Below are positions 53,024-61,244 of a stretch of 64,000 nt of DNA, one piece after another; the first letter of the stretch is position 1, and each line of letters begins with the position of its first letter. Source of the stretch: Herbaspirillum sp. CF444 (GTDB taxonomy: Bacteria; Pseudomonadota; Gammaproteobacteria; Burkholderiales; Burkholderiaceae_D); assembly GCF_000282135.1 (NCBI RefSeq), contig NZ_AKJW01000061.1:186001-250000 (forward strand). Direction: 5' to 3'. The notes beneath the pieces were generated by a model. The model did not search any database. It was given only the letters and a program-made list of their open reading frames with translations, and was not told the DNA's origin. A program made the position numbers and the translations under genes.

Positions 53024-54424
53024 TCAGAATTGGAAGTAAATAAACGACTTTGCCGGACCCGGATTGGTCAGGATCAGAAACAGCATGACACCGTACAGCA
53101 CTTGTTTCAGCGTTGTACCGAGGCGGTCGCGCAGCAGGTTTAGCAAGTGATAGGCAACCACGGGAAATCCGTAGATTGCAATCAGTAGCAATGCACCCTT
53201 CGATACGCCAGGCTGCTCGTTGTGGAAGAGTTTGGTCAGGTACAGCCAGGCCTCGGAGAAATTCTGCAATTTGAAGAGCAACCACCCCAGGGTGACAAAA
53301 GTGAACACCGCAATGATGCGAATCGCAACAATGAGAATGTGACGGGATAAAAAGAGTTTCGATTGGCTGAGCGGCCTTTCGAGCGCCAATCCGATGCCGT
53401 GCCATAGCCCCCATATGGCGAAACTCCACGCTGCGCCATGCCACAGACCGCCCAGGAACATGACAATCAGCAAATTGACATAGGTGCGTAGTTCGCCTTT
53501 CTTGTTCCCTCCCAATGGAATATAGAGATAGTCGCGAAGGAAACTCGACAGGGAGATATGCCATTTTCTCCAGAATTCAGCAAGCGACGACGACAGATAG
53601 GGGAAGTTGAAATTGTCAGGGAGTTTGTATCCAAGCAGTTGCGCGAGGCCGATGGCGATCAGCGAGTAGCCCGCGAAATCCGCAAAGATCTGAAACGAAT
53701 AGCCATACAACAGCACGATCAGATCCATCGGCGATTTCCATTGAAAATAGGGATAGGCGATCCAGAAGGTTTGTTCACTGAGGTTGTCGGCAATGACCGT
53801 CTTGAGAAAGTATCCGGTGATCAGCGTTTTAAACACGCTATTGAAGTCGATCTCGGCCATTTTCTTTGCCTTGACCTGGGGATAAAATTCTTTGGCCTTG
53901 ATAATCGGACCTGCCACCAACTGCGGGAAAAAAACCAGGTAAAGCAGCGTATTCGCAAAAAAATGCGGCATGCTCCGGCTTTCTCCCGTAGCGGCGCTTT
54001 TGCGGAAGGTATCCACCAGCAGGCTGATGCCATGGAAAGTATAAAAGGAGATGCCGATGGGCAGCGGCGCAAGGATCAGCCATGTTCCCACATCGGAATG
54101 ACCCGCCGGATTGAAATGGGCAGGTTCAAGAAACAGGAATTTGTATTTGAAAAAGGCGAGCAAGGCGAGGTTGGCGGCGACGCCACCGCTTGCATACCAT
54201 TTCTTTCGGTTGTGGAGCGTAGACGATCGCACTGCGAAGGCGGTGGAGGAGGTCACCAGCCATGACGAAAGAAAGACCAGTAATAATTGAGGGGACTCAT
54301 ACGCATAAAAGAAAAGCGATGACCCGATAAGGATGAACACTTGTGTATTCTTATTTCGCGCCACGTAATAAAGCGTGAAAACCGCGATAAAAAACAGGAA
54401 GAATGTACTGCTCGTATAGTTCAT
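53024..54424 (-). CDS. MBOAT-family O-acyltransferase (AlgI/DltB-like)
   Basis: The 466-aa integral membrane protein has 10 or more helices and the AlgI/DltB pattern: FFLFFIAVFTLYYVA at the N-terminus, PIGISFYTFHGISLLVDTFR, FFPQLVAGPIIK, and the catalytic region FLGGLWHGAAWSFAIWGLWH (histidines of the MBOAT active site). It ends in a helix near LFLILTNPGPAKSFIYFQF. Such proteins move acyl groups across the membrane for O-acetylation of alginate, cellulose or other polysaccharides. The DNA is visibly more AT-rich than its neighbours. It heads a two-gene operon with the SGNH-like gene. The acceptor polymer is unknown; no polysaccharide synthase is nearby. Confidence 0.88.
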   Translation of the reverse strand: MNYTSSTFFLFFIAVFTLYYVARNKNTQVFILIGSSLFFYAYESPQLLLVFLSSWLVTSSTAFAVRSSTLHNRKKWYASGGVAANLALLAFFKYKFLFLEPAHFNPAGHSDVGTWLILAPLPIGISFYTFHGISLLVDTFRKSAATGESRSMPHFFANTLLYLVFFPQLVAGPIIKAKEFYPQVKAKKMAEIDFNSVFKTLITGYFLKTVIADNLSEQTFWIAYPYFQWKSPMDLIVLLYGYSFQIFADFAGYSLIAIGLAQLLGYKLPDNFNFPYLSSSLAEFWRKWHISLSSFLRDYLYIPLGGNKKGELRTYVNLLIVMFLGGLWHGAAWSFAIWGLWHGIGLALERPLSQSKLFLSRHILIVAIRIIAVFTFVTLGWLLFKLQNFSEAWLYLTKLFHNEQPGVSKGALLLIAIYGFPVVAYHLLNLLRDRLGTTLKQVLYGVMLFLILTNPGPAKSFIYFQF

Positions 54425-54639
54425 TGTATTTTTTGACGTAGATTTTTTGCCATCATATCGTATGTCCCATCGATGACTTCGCGAAGCAGGCAGCGGTGCT
54501 GTCCGGGTACGGGCATTCCATGATGGTCATTGCCACGCCGAATGCCATGCTTTCCATCGAGGAGCAACACGGAGCGATGCGAGATAACGGAGCGAACAAT
54601 TCTTTCATGTTAGGATTCTGCGATCTTATGGAGGAAAAC

Positions 54640-54915
54640 ATGGAAACGCCAGAAACGTCGGCAACACCCGCAACACCCGCAACACCAGACGCATGGGCAG
54701 AGCGTGCCAATGAATTGATGACGCAAATCGAAGTTTTGCTGGAAGCGCAACTCGTCGAATACGAATTGCTGAATTCGAAACTGGAAGAGTGGAAGCAGAA
54801 CCCTGGCGCCGAATGGCTCACCATGGCCGATTACGAGCCTTGGCAGAATGCGCTCAAAGCGCTTGAAGTTGCACAGCGCGAGTTCGATGCGCATATCAGC
54901 ACGCGTGTCGAATAA
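54640..54915 (+). CDS. Small hypothetical protein with a Thr-Pro-Ala repeat
   Basis: The 91-aa product starts METPETSATPATPATPDAW, a Pro/Ala/Thr linker encoded by three copies of the 9-bp unit GCAACACCC (54661-54687). It continues as an amphipathic helical domain (ANELMTQIEVLLEAQLVEYE, then WQNALKALEVAQREFDAHIS). TGGAGGAAAAC is an excellent ribosome-binding site for ATG 54640. It is followed by three 12-bp repeats and a terminator. No family recognised. Confidence 0.7.
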   Translation: METPETSATPATPATPDAWAERANELMTQIEVLLEAQLVEYELLNSKLEEWKQNPGAEWLTMADYEPWQNALKALEVAQREFDAHISTRVE

Positions 54916-54946
54916 GTTTCCGAGATGGCGTGAACCGCATCGCACT

Positions 54947-54982
54947 GGTTCGCGCATCGGCTCGCGCACCGGTTCGCGCATT
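54947..54982. repeat. Three tandem 12-bp repeats downstream of the 91-residue protein
   Basis: GGTTCGCGCATC, GGCTCGCGCACC and GGTTCGCGCATT are head to tail, each differing at one or two positions. They begin 31 bp after the stop codon and may be transcribed into the 3' end of the mRNA. Confidence 0.8.
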
Positions 54983-55024
54983 GGCCCAGTTACGCAGCGA
55001 TTTTTCAGCTAGAGAGATAAGACG

Positions 55025-55057
55025 AAAGCCCTGCGCCAGGTTGGCCGGGGCTTTTTT
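55025..55057 (+). terminator. Terminator after the 91-residue protein
   Basis: AAAGCCC (55025-55031) pairs with GGGCTTT (55048-55054), followed by a T-run. Confidence 0.8.
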
Positions 55058-55113
55058 ATGGCGGTTTTGTGAGGTGCCGCCGTTGGCGCAAACACGACAG
55101 CAATAGTGCGCGG

Positions 55114-55150
55114 AAAAAAAGGACCTGAATCTTTCGATTCAAGTCCTTTG
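55114..55150 (-). terminator. Terminator of the tRNA-Lys transcript
   Basis: Minus-strand stem AAAGGACTTGAATC/GATTCAGGTCCTTT with one mismatch and loop GAAA, followed by a T7 run, just 7 bp past the tRNA 3' end. Confidence 0.88.
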
Positions 55151-55156
55151 TATTCT

Positions 55157-55232
55157 TGGTGGGGCGTGAGTGGCTCGAACACTCGACCTACGGATTAAGA
55201 GTCCGCTGCTCTACCAACTGAGCTAACGCCCC
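55157..55232 (-). tRNA. tRNA-Lys (CTT anticodon)
   Basis: The minus strand folds into a complete 76-nt cloverleaf: acceptor GGGGCGT with ACGCCCC, D-arm GCTC/GAGC, anticodon loop CTCTTAA (anticodon CTT, reading AAG), T-arm GAGTG-TTCGAGC-CACTC, and an encoded CCA end. It is a single-gene transcript with its own promoter and terminator. Confidence 0.96.
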
Positions 55233-55248
55233 CCGATGAAGAGGCGTG

Positions 55249-55254
55249 ATTATA
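55249..55254 (-). promoter_or_regulatory. -10 element of the tRNA-Lys promoter
   Basis: A perfect TATAAT on the minus strand lies 17-22 bp upstream of the tRNA 5' end, preceded by a weak -35 (TTCCAA, 18-bp spacer). Confidence 0.6.
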
Positions 55255-55439
55255 ACCCGATTAATTTCAAACTTGGAAGCCTCTTTTTGAAAAAAAGCTA
55301 AAAAATTATCTGTCCCCTGCAAAATCAAGGCAGGCGGGGGCCATTCTGATCCGCCGAAACTGCGCCAATCGTCACAAACATGGGCTCGGCGCCGACGTCA
55401 ATGGAGCTTGGCCGCCTGATCCAGTCGCAACATCAACGA

Positions 55440-56270
55440 TCAGAAATTGCTCTTGATCCCATTCACCCACGACTTGGCCGGCAGTTTGGTCGCTGCGGTG
55501 ATGGCTGCGGCGCGTTCATATAAGGCGGGGAAATCTGGCTCGAATTTGTGCTTGAAGGCGAGCGCGACGACGTTGCCGTCGTGGACTTCGGGCAGCGAGA
55601 TCACTTGGCCGAAGGCATAGCGCATCGCCTTGAGATTCTTGGCGTAGCTGGGATGGTCGCCGAACAGGTTGACCGTCAGCACGCCGTTGTCGCTCAGGCT
55701 GTCGCGGCAGGCGGCGTAGAACTCGGGCGTGTCGAGCACCGGGCCGCGCGCGGTGGCGTCGTACAGGTCGACTTGCAGCGCATCGATGGCGCCGGCGCGT
55801 TGCGGATCGTGGATGTAGTCGTTGGCGTCCATTTCGAGGACCGACAGGCGATCGTCTTCCGGCGGCAATTTGAACATGCTGTTGCAGATGGCGATGACGG
55901 AGGGATTCAGCTCCACCGCCGTCACGCGCGCTTCCGGAAACTGGCGGTAGCAGAACTTGGTCAGCGCCGCGGTGCCGAGGCCGAGCTGGACGATGTTTGC
56001 CGGTGCGTCGTTGAACAGCATCCAGCTCATCATCTGTTGGGCGTATTCCAATTCGATCCAGTCGGGTTTGCGGATGCGCATGGCGCCTTGCACCCATTCC
56101 GTGCCGAAGTGCAGGTAGCGGATGCCTTCCTGTTCCGACAGCGTGACCGGGGCAAACCTGGGTTTGCGCGGCGCCGCGGTTTTGGGCTTGGGTTTGGATT
56201 TTTCCTTGTCAGGTCCGGGACCGGCCTTGGTGTTGGCTTGCGCCTCGATGGATTTTCTTCTGATTAGCAT
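55440..56270 (-). CDS. Spermidine-synthase-like methyltransferase-fold protein
   Basis: This 276-aa protein has a basic, Pro/Lys-rich N-terminus (KEKSKPKPKTAAPRKPRFAP) and a spermidine-synthase-type core: MSWMLFNDAPANIVQLGLGT (81-100), ARVTAVELNPSVIAIC, and LEMDANDYIHDPQRAGAIDA with the Asp-containing loop. The gatekeeper residues of true aminopropyltransferases (conserved Asp in the active-site loop, usually D[ST]TDP) are not evident: the segment reads DALQVDLYDATARG. Activity may therefore differ. No polyamine genes adjacent. Confidence 0.8.
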   Translation of the reverse strand: MLIRRKSIEAQANTKAGPGPDKEKSKPKPKTAAPRKPRFAPVTLSEQEGIRYLHFGTEWVQGAMRIRKPDWIELEYAQQMMSWMLFNDAPANIVQLGLGTAALTKFCYRQFPEARVTAVELNPSVIAICNSMFKLPPEDDRLSVLEMDANDYIHDPQRAGAIDALQVDLYDATARGPVLDTPEFYAACRDSLSDNGVLTVNLFGDHPSYAKNLKAMRYAFGQVISLPEVHDGNVVALAFKHKFEPDFPALYERAAAITAATKLPAKSWVNGIKSNF

Positions 56271-56389
56271 GACGTTGCCCGAATTCGAATTGCCGAATGA
56301 TACCTTGTCGGGCTTCCGGAGCGCTCAATTGCCGGTTTTTTGAGAAACGGCGCGGCGGCCTCTGGCTATCCTCATATACACTTGCAGCC

Positions 56390-56530
56390 ATGCTGAAAAA
56401 AATACTCTTCATCGTGAGGCTGGCCATCGTCTTTGCCGGCATCGTGCTGTTCGGGCGGGCCGTGGAATACCTCATTCTGAATGGCGGATTCAACGGTTCG
56501 TTTTACGACATCGTTTTTTTCCGGTCGTGA
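56390..56530 (+). CDS. Small membrane protein
   Basis: The 46-aa frame (MLKKILFIVRLAIVFAGIVL.. then a short loop ending FYDIVFFRS) holds one transmembrane helix with a positively charged N-terminus. There is no clear ribosome-binding site, so confidence is modest. It is divergent from the spermidine-synthase-like gene (119-bp gap) and lies upstream of the ParA-like gene. Confidence 0.45.
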   Translation: MLKKILFIVRLAIVFAGIVLFGRAVEYLILNGGFNGSFYDIVFFRS

Positions 56531-56632
56531 CGCCGGGGCCTGGCATCGATTTTGCTCTGGAATGCACGCATCGCCGCAACATGATTTTCTCGTTTTGCCC
56601 TACCTTCACCCGACAATAAAGGATCCACAGAA

Positions 56633-57328
56633 ATGAGCTACATCCACTTCATCGGTGGCGAAAAAGGCGGCGTCGGCAAATCGCTGGTCTCCCGCGTGCT
56701 GGCCCAGTATTTCATCGACTGGAACGTTCCTTTTTTCGGTTTCGACACGGACAAGTCGCATGGCGCGCTGTTGCGCTTCTATGCCGATTTCTCCGCTCCG
56801 CTCGCGCTGGATCGGCACGACAGTCTCGACCCTCTCGTCGAACGCGCACTGGAAGACCCGCAGCGCCGCATCCTGGTCGACCTCGCGGCCCAGACCCAGC
56901 ATTCGCTGTCGGCGTGGATCGAAGACTCGGGCGTGCTCGACTTTGCGCAAGAGCAGGGGATCACGCTGACGTGGTGGCATGTCATGGATACGGGACGCGA
57001 TTCGGTGGATCTGCTGCGCAAGTGGCTCGATCAGTTCGGCGGGCGGCTCAAGCTGGTGATTGTGCTCAACGAAGTCCGCGGAGAGCGCTTCGAAATACTG
57101 GAAGCGTCCGGCGAGCGCGAACGCGCCGAAGCGCTGGGCGCGAACGTGGTTACCCTGCGCCGTCTGCCCGATACGACCATGCAGCGTATCGATCAGCAAA
57201 GCGCGAGCTTCTGGGCGGCGCTCAATCAGCCTGGTGGCGCCAACGCAGGGCTCGGTTTGCTGGAACGCCAGCGCGTCAAGGTGTGGCTCAATCGCGCCTA
57301 CGCCGACATCGGCAAGCTTGCTTTATAG
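56633..57328 (+). CDS. ParA/MinD-superfamily ATPase
   Basis: The 231-aa protein has a deviant Walker A motif (GGEKGGVGKSLVSRVL, 8-23) and a Walker B-like region (RILVDLAAQTQ, with the usual Asp). The layout is a small P-loop ATPase of the ParA/Soj type without an N-terminal DNA-binding domain. No partner ParB-like gene is adjacent. It could belong to mobilization or cargo-positioning ParA proteins. AAAGGATCCACAGA precedes the ATG. Function unknown beyond ATP-dependent dimer switching. Confidence 0.8.
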   Translation: MSYIHFIGGEKGGVGKSLVSRVLAQYFIDWNVPFFGFDTDKSHGALLRFYADFSAPLALDRHDSLDPLVERALEDPQRRILVDLAAQTQHSLSAWIEDSGVLDFAQEQGITLTWWHVMDTGRDSVDLLRKWLDQFGGRLKLVIVLNEVRGERFEILEASGERERAEALGANVVTLRRLPDTTMQRIDQQSASFWAALNQPGGANAGLGLLERQRVKVWLNRAYADIGKLAL

Positions 57329-57368
57329 GCTGCCGACGAGAGTCGGCGGAAGCTGGATGTCGCCGCGT

Positions 57369-57860
57369 TCATCCTGGTAGTTTGAGGGCGAGCCATTGCT
57401 CCAGCTTCTGCGCATAGGCCATCGTATGCGCCGGACTGCTCGACGGCAGCAGCACGATGCGATATTGCTGCGCACGTTCTTTCAATACTTTCAATCCCAA
57501 CCGCGCCGCCGTGCCGCCGTTGAATCCTATCGTCGTCAGTCGCGGCAGCTTGTCGAGCAGGCCGGGCAGGTCGTTGCCGGCGTGGTCGGCGATCTTGCTG
57601 TCGAGGCTGCCTTCGCGCCGCGCTTCGGCGATCACGTCCCACAGACCGACATGATGTCTGATCAAGGCTTGCAGCCGCCGCTCATATTCCATCGCGCGCA
57701 GATCTTCGCCGACCACTTCGGACATCAGTTTCCAGAACGCGTTTTGCGGATGGGCGTAGTACTGGCCGTGCGCCAGCGAGGCTTCACCGGGCAGGCTGCC
57801 GAGGATCAGCAGGCGGGTGTTGGCGTCGGTGACGTGGGCGAAGCTGCGTTTGCGCGACAT
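57369..57860 (-). CDS. DNA-deoxyinosine glycosylase (UDG family 6-like)
   Basis: The 163-aa enzyme has GSLPGEASLAHGQYYAHPQN (21-40) and WKLM, matching the hypoxanthine-DNA glycosylase group of the uracil-DNA glycosylase superfamily. The motif GFNGGTAARLG and the terminal LLPSSSPAHTM (the UDG motif 2 region) support it. It removes hypoxanthine from deaminated DNA. Convergent with the ParA-like gene. Confidence 0.9.
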   Translation of the reverse strand: MSRKRSFAHVTDANTRLLILGSLPGEASLAHGQYYAHPQNAFWKLMSEVVGEDLRAMEYERRLQALIRHHVGLWDVIAEARREGSLDSKIADHAGNDLPGLLDKLPRLTTIGFNGGTAARLGLKVLKERAQQYRIVLLPSSSPAHTMAYAQKLEQWLALKLPG

Positions 57861-57987
57861 GGATTAGCGATGGCTGGTTAAAATTTTTCAGGTCCGGCCA
57901 TCAAGACGCGGCCGGGGGAATAAGGCTACACTAGTTTTTCTTCTCGCCACCACGGCTCCTCACGACAACATGCAAGGATAATTACAT

Positions 57988-58737
57988 ATGGGACAACCAG
58001 TCATCATCGTCACCGGCGGCAGCCGCGGCATCGGTGCTGCAGTCGCACAATCGGCCGCCGCGCGCGGCTATGCGGTCGCCATCAGCTATGTATCGAATCG
58101 CGCCGCGGCCGACGCCGTGGCGGACGGCATCGTCAAGGCCGGCGGACGCGCCATCGCGGTCAAGTCCGACGTGGCGGTCGAAGCCGATATCCTGCATCTG
58201 TTCCAGACCGTCGACAAGGAGTTGGGCACGCTGACCGCGCTGGTCAACAACGCCGGCATCCTGGAGCATCAGACGCGCGTGGAAGAGATGACGGCAGAGC
58301 GCATCAACCGCGTGCTGCTGACCAACGTCACCGGCAGTTTCCTGTGCGCGCGCGAAGCGGTGCGCCGCATGTCGACCAGGCACGGCGGCAAGGGCGGCGC
58401 CATCGTCAACCTGTCGTCGATGGCCGCCAAGCTGGGCGGTCCCGGCGAATACGTCGACTACGCCGCCTCGAAAGGCGCCATCGATGCCTTCACCATTGGC
58501 TTGTCCAAGGAAGTCGCCGCCGAAGGCATCCGCGTCAACGCCATTCGTCCTGGCCTGATCTATACCGACATCCACGCCAGCGGCGGCGAAGCCGGGCGGG
58601 TCGACCGGCTCAAGGACGCGGTGCCGATGAAGCGCGGCGGCACCGCGGAAGAAGTCGCCAACGCCGTCCTGTGGTTGCTGTCGGATGAGGCCTCGTACGC
58701 CACCGGCACCTTCATCGACGTGTCGGGCGGCCGCTGA
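57988..58737 (+). CDS. SDR-family oxidoreductase
   Basis: The 249-aa enzyme shows the classical short-chain dehydrogenase pattern: TGGSRGIGAAVAQSA (9-23, cofactor-binding TGxxxGxG), NNAGI, and catalytic YVDYAASKG with Tyr and Lys (YxxxK). S-x12-Y: serine in IVNLSSMAAKLGG. The acidic residue after the second beta-strand is replaced by SNRAA, consistent with NADP. CAAGGATAATTACAT precedes the ATG. Substrate unknown; sequence is close to 3-oxoacyl-ACP-reductase-like and sugar dehydrogenase SDRs. Confidence 0.9.
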   Translation: MGQPVIIVTGGSRGIGAAVAQSAAARGYAVAISYVSNRAAADAVADGIVKAGGRAIAVKSDVAVEADILHLFQTVDKELGTLTALVNNAGILEHQTRVEEMTAERINRVLLTNVTGSFLCAREAVRRMSTRHGGKGGAIVNLSSMAAKLGGPGEYVDYAASKGAIDAFTIGLSKEVAAEGIRVNAIRPGLIYTDIHASGGEAGRVDRLKDAVPMKRGGTAEEVANAVLWLLSDEASYATGTFIDVSGGR

Positions 58738-58779
58738 TTCCGATTTTCCTTGCTGTCGTCATTTCGTCCGGAGGCAGAC

Positions 58780-59223
58780 ATGAACGTCATCACCCACCGC
58801 CGCATCGACCTGTTGCTGGCGCGTTATGCGGAAAGCCATCGCCATCCGCTCAATGAAGCAATCCACTGCATCTGCGTGCCGGCCATCGTGCTGTCGCTGC
58901 TCGGGTTGTTATGGTCGGCGACGCCGTTGCTGGCGGTCGTCGTCGTGGTTGCGTCTTTGGTGTATTACCTGACGCTGTCGCCGGCATTCGCGTTCGGCAT
59001 GCTGGCGATGGCGGGCGCGATGCTGCTGATCCTGTCGCGTTTGCCGGCGGCGTCGGTGCTGCCGGCATCGGTGGCGATTTTCGTGGCGGCGTGGATAGGC
59101 CAGTTCATCGGGCACAAGATCGAGGGCAAGAAACCGTCGTTTTTTGAAGACCTGCGGTTTTTGCTGATCGGTCCGCTGTTCGTGCTGAGCCTGTTGTACC
59201 GGCGCTGGCGCATCCCTTACTGA
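58780..59223 (+). CDS. Mpo1/DUF962-family membrane protein
   Basis: The 147-aa protein matches the Mpo1-like (DUF962) family: LLARYAESHRHPLNEAIHCICVP near the N-terminus with the His residues, then four hydrophobic segments, and IGQFIGHKIEGKKPSFFEDL near residue 105 with two conserved His/Glu. Yeast Mpo1 is a 2-hydroxy fatty-acid dioxygenase; bacterial members are not characterised. GGAGGCAGAC is the ribosome-binding site. Same strand as the SDR gene (42-bp gap), so probably one operon. Confidence 0.88.
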   Translation: MNVITHRRIDLLLARYAESHRHPLNEAIHCICVPAIVLSLLGLLWSATPLLAVVVVVASLVYYLTLSPAFAFGMLAMAGAMLLILSRLPAASVLPASVAIFVAAWIGQFIGHKIEGKKPSFFEDLRFLLIGPLFVLSLLYRRWRIPY

Positions 59224-59389
59224 CGCAATGAAGCGGGGGAACGAATCGCAAAAATCCGGATCAAGAGGCGGTCTGTATTAAAATATCAATAGTTGTCTGC
59301 AGCAAACAAGGCGTTTAAAAATGGCGCCGGCAGTGAATTCGCTGCAAGAACATCGCCCCTGGAGGGCATACTTTCCGTCGGAGCTTTGC

Positions 59390-59842
59390 ATGAAAAAATT
59401 AATCCTCATCGCCGCCATCAGTTCGCTCGCAGCAGGTTGCGCCGTGACGCCGAATTCAGCCAGCGTCTACAACACGCGTCAGGCCCAGGGTGAACAAACG
59501 GTGCGCATGGGCGTGGTCGAGTCGGTCCGCAACGTCACCATCGACAAGGGCGCCAGCGGCGTCGGCACGATTGCCGGCGGCGCGCTGGGCGGCATCGCAG
59601 CCGGTTCCTCGATTGGCGGCGGCAACGGCGCACTGGCGGCCGGCATCGTCGGCGCGTTGATCGGCGGCGTGGCCGGCAATCAGGTGGAAGCGAACCTTGC
59701 CAACAAGCCGGGTCTGGAGATCACCGTGCGTCTGGATAACGGCGAACTGCGCGCGATTACGCAAGATGCAGACGAGATCTTCCGTGTCGGCGAACGCGTG
59801 CGTCTGCTGTCGTCCGGCCGCACCACCCGCGTGACCCACTAA
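59390..59842 (+). CDS. SlyB-like outer-membrane lipoprotein (glycine-zipper)
   Basis: The 150-aa product has a lipoprotein signal with lipobox LAAGC (Cys17) and a central Gly-rich stretch (GGALGGIAAGSSIGGGNGAL, then GGVAGNQVE) typical of glycine-zipper 2TM lipoproteins such as SlyB/Pcp. A beta-rich C-terminus follows. Such proteins accumulate at the outer membrane under stress. Terminator directly follows. Weak ribosome-binding site (GTCGGAGCTTTGC). Confidence 0.88.
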   Translation: MKKLILIAAISSLAAGCAVTPNSASVYNTRQAQGEQTVRMGVVESVRNVTIDKGASGVGTIAGGALGGIAAGSSIGGGNGALAAGIVGALIGGVAGNQVEANLANKPGLEITVRLDNGELRAITQDADEIFRVGERVRLLSSGRTTRVTH

Positions 59843-59882
59843 GAAGTTCAGCAGCCGGCGATCACGAGATCGCCACGCTGCG

Positions 59883-59932
59883 AAAAAACCGCTGCCGGTT
59901 CAGTGCATCAGCTGACCGGCAGCGGTTTTTTT
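59883..59932. terminator. Bidirectional terminator
   Basis: Seventeen-base stem AAAAAACCGCTGCCGGT with its complement around a 15-base loop, flanked by A- and T-runs, between the lipoprotein gene and the convergent GNAT gene. Confidence 0.92.
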
Positions 59933-59943
59933 ATGGAAGTTTG

Positions 59944-60537
59944 TCAAAGAATCCGGGGAAGTCCGCCGGCGGCGTCATAGGCCGATTGCAGCAGCCATTG
60001 TTCCCGACGCAGGCGATACAGCACGTGCACGCGCAACGGATGGCCGGCCGGCAGGCGCGGGTGTTCAAAGTTTTCTTCCACGCGGGTATGCATGCCGATG
60101 CGCCGCATCACGGCCTGCGAACGTTTGTTGCCGGCGGTGGTGAAGGAAACGATTTCCTTCATGCCCAATACGTGGAAGGCATGGCTCAGCACGCCTTGCG
60201 CCGCCTCCGTTGCATAACCCTGGCCCCAGGCCTGCGGCGCCAGGCGCCAGCCGATTTCCACCGCCGGCGTGAAGTGCGCCTCGAACGGCACGCGCAGCAG
60301 GCCGACGAAACCGGCGAAAGCCAGCTTGCCGGGAATCTCCAGCACCCATAGTCCGAAACCGTGTTCGCTGATATGGTCTTCGATACGCCTGACCAGGTAG
60401 TCGCTCTCGCTGCGATTGAGCACCGCCGGGAAATAGCGCATCACCTCGGGATCGGCGTTCATCGCCGCGCACGGCTCCAGGTCGTTTTTGCGCCACGGCC
60501 GCAGCAGGATGCGCGAACGTCCCGGCTCAGTCGACAT
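59944..60537 (-). CDS. GNAT-family acetyltransferase (RimJ/RimL type)
   Basis: The 197-aa protein has the GNAT fold of the RimL group: RILLRPWRKNDLEPCAAMNA (9-28), then AVEIGWRLAPQAWGQGYATE with the Q/RxxGxG/A CoA loop in QGYATEAA, and ELVSFT-like EIVSFTTAGNKRSQAVMRRIG. The acceptor is unknown. The start overlaps the end of the upstream FUSC-like gene by 11 bases, indicating translational coupling. Confidence 0.9.
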   Translation of the reverse strand: MSTEPGRSRILLRPWRKNDLEPCAAMNADPEVMRYFPAVLNRSESDYLVRRIEDHISEHGFGLWVLEIPGKLAFAGFVGLLRVPFEAHFTPAVEIGWRLAPQAWGQGYATEAAQGVLSHAFHVLGMKEIVSFTTAGNKRSQAVMRRIGMHTRVEENFEHPRLPAGHPLRVHVLYRLRREQWLLQSAYDAAGGLPRIL

Positions 60538-61033
60538 GGCGCAGGCGATTGACGAAGCCGATATACACCACGGTCTGCAGCAGGGCGACCGTGCTGCCGG
60601 TGATCACCTCGGCCACGCGCAGCAAGGCCAGATGCAGCTCTTCATGCAGGCCGCCGCCGGCAAACGCCGCCGACATCAGGATCACCACCGTCGCCGGACC
60701 GAGCCGCCAGTTGCTCGGATAGTTCTGCCACAGCATGGCGACCAGCACGGCCGTCGTCAGGGCGATCAGCATGGACAGGAAGTTGGCGCCGAAGACCACC
60801 AGGCACAGGCAGGCAATGACGGCGCCGGAAACGGTGTTGATCAGCCGCGCGCGGAAGTTGGCCTTGGCGATCATCATGTCCGGTTCGGTGACGATGATCA
60901 GCGAGATCATCGCCCAGTAGGGTTCCGGCAAACCGACCGCGCGCAGGCCGTACCACAGGATCAGCGAACCACTGAGGATTTTGATGAGGTAGACCAGCGC
61001 GTTCTTGCGCGGGGAAATGAAGTTGAATTCCAT
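60527..61033 (-). CDS. FUSC-like inner-membrane protein
   Basis: The 168-aa protein has five or six hydrophobic segments (LIKILSGSLILWYGL, WAMISLIIVTEPDMM, LINTVSGAVIACLCLVVF, LSMLIALTTAVLVAML, ATVVILMSAAFAGG, VITGSTVALLQTVVYIG). This pattern resembles the N-terminal half of aromatic-acid exporter/FUSC-like proteins. It may be an independent short member or a component of a larger exporter; no partner is adjacent except the GNAT gene. Function inferred only from fold. Confidence 0.78.
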   Translation of the reverse strand: MEFNFISPRKNALVYLIKILSGSLILWYGLRAVGLPEPYWAMISLIIVTEPDMMIAKANFRARLINTVSGAVIACLCLVVFGANFLSMLIALTTAVLVAMLWQNYPSNWRLGPATVVILMSAAFAGGGLHEELHLALLRVAEVITGSTVALLQTVVYIGFVNRLRHVD

Positions 61034-61244
61034 ATGTGCATTCTGCGATGGCTTTCCGCACGGGCGGGAGACGGCGCATTAGGTGGCGATTAATCGTGTT
61101 TGTCGCGCCGGCGCTTTTACGGCTTGAGTCCGGCGTCGGCGTTTTCGCCTCACTGTATCGGATCAGGTATCGATATGGCAACCGGAAACGACTGCGGCGA
61201 CCCGGAGGCCGCCGCAGTGATCGTCGATGCCGGCGAGGACGGTT
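61034..61244. other. Gap between htpG and the FUSC-like gene
   Basis: No gene seen. A 9-bp hairpin ACTGCGGCG/CGCCGCAGT (61191-61199 with 61210-61218) lies downstream of htpG but is not followed by a T-run. Confidence 0.5.

Noticed and set aside
56633-57328. Chromosome partition parA with parB
   Set aside because: No ParB gene or parS cluster adjacent; the ParB-like gene in the window is 24 kb away on the other strand and linked to yigZ.
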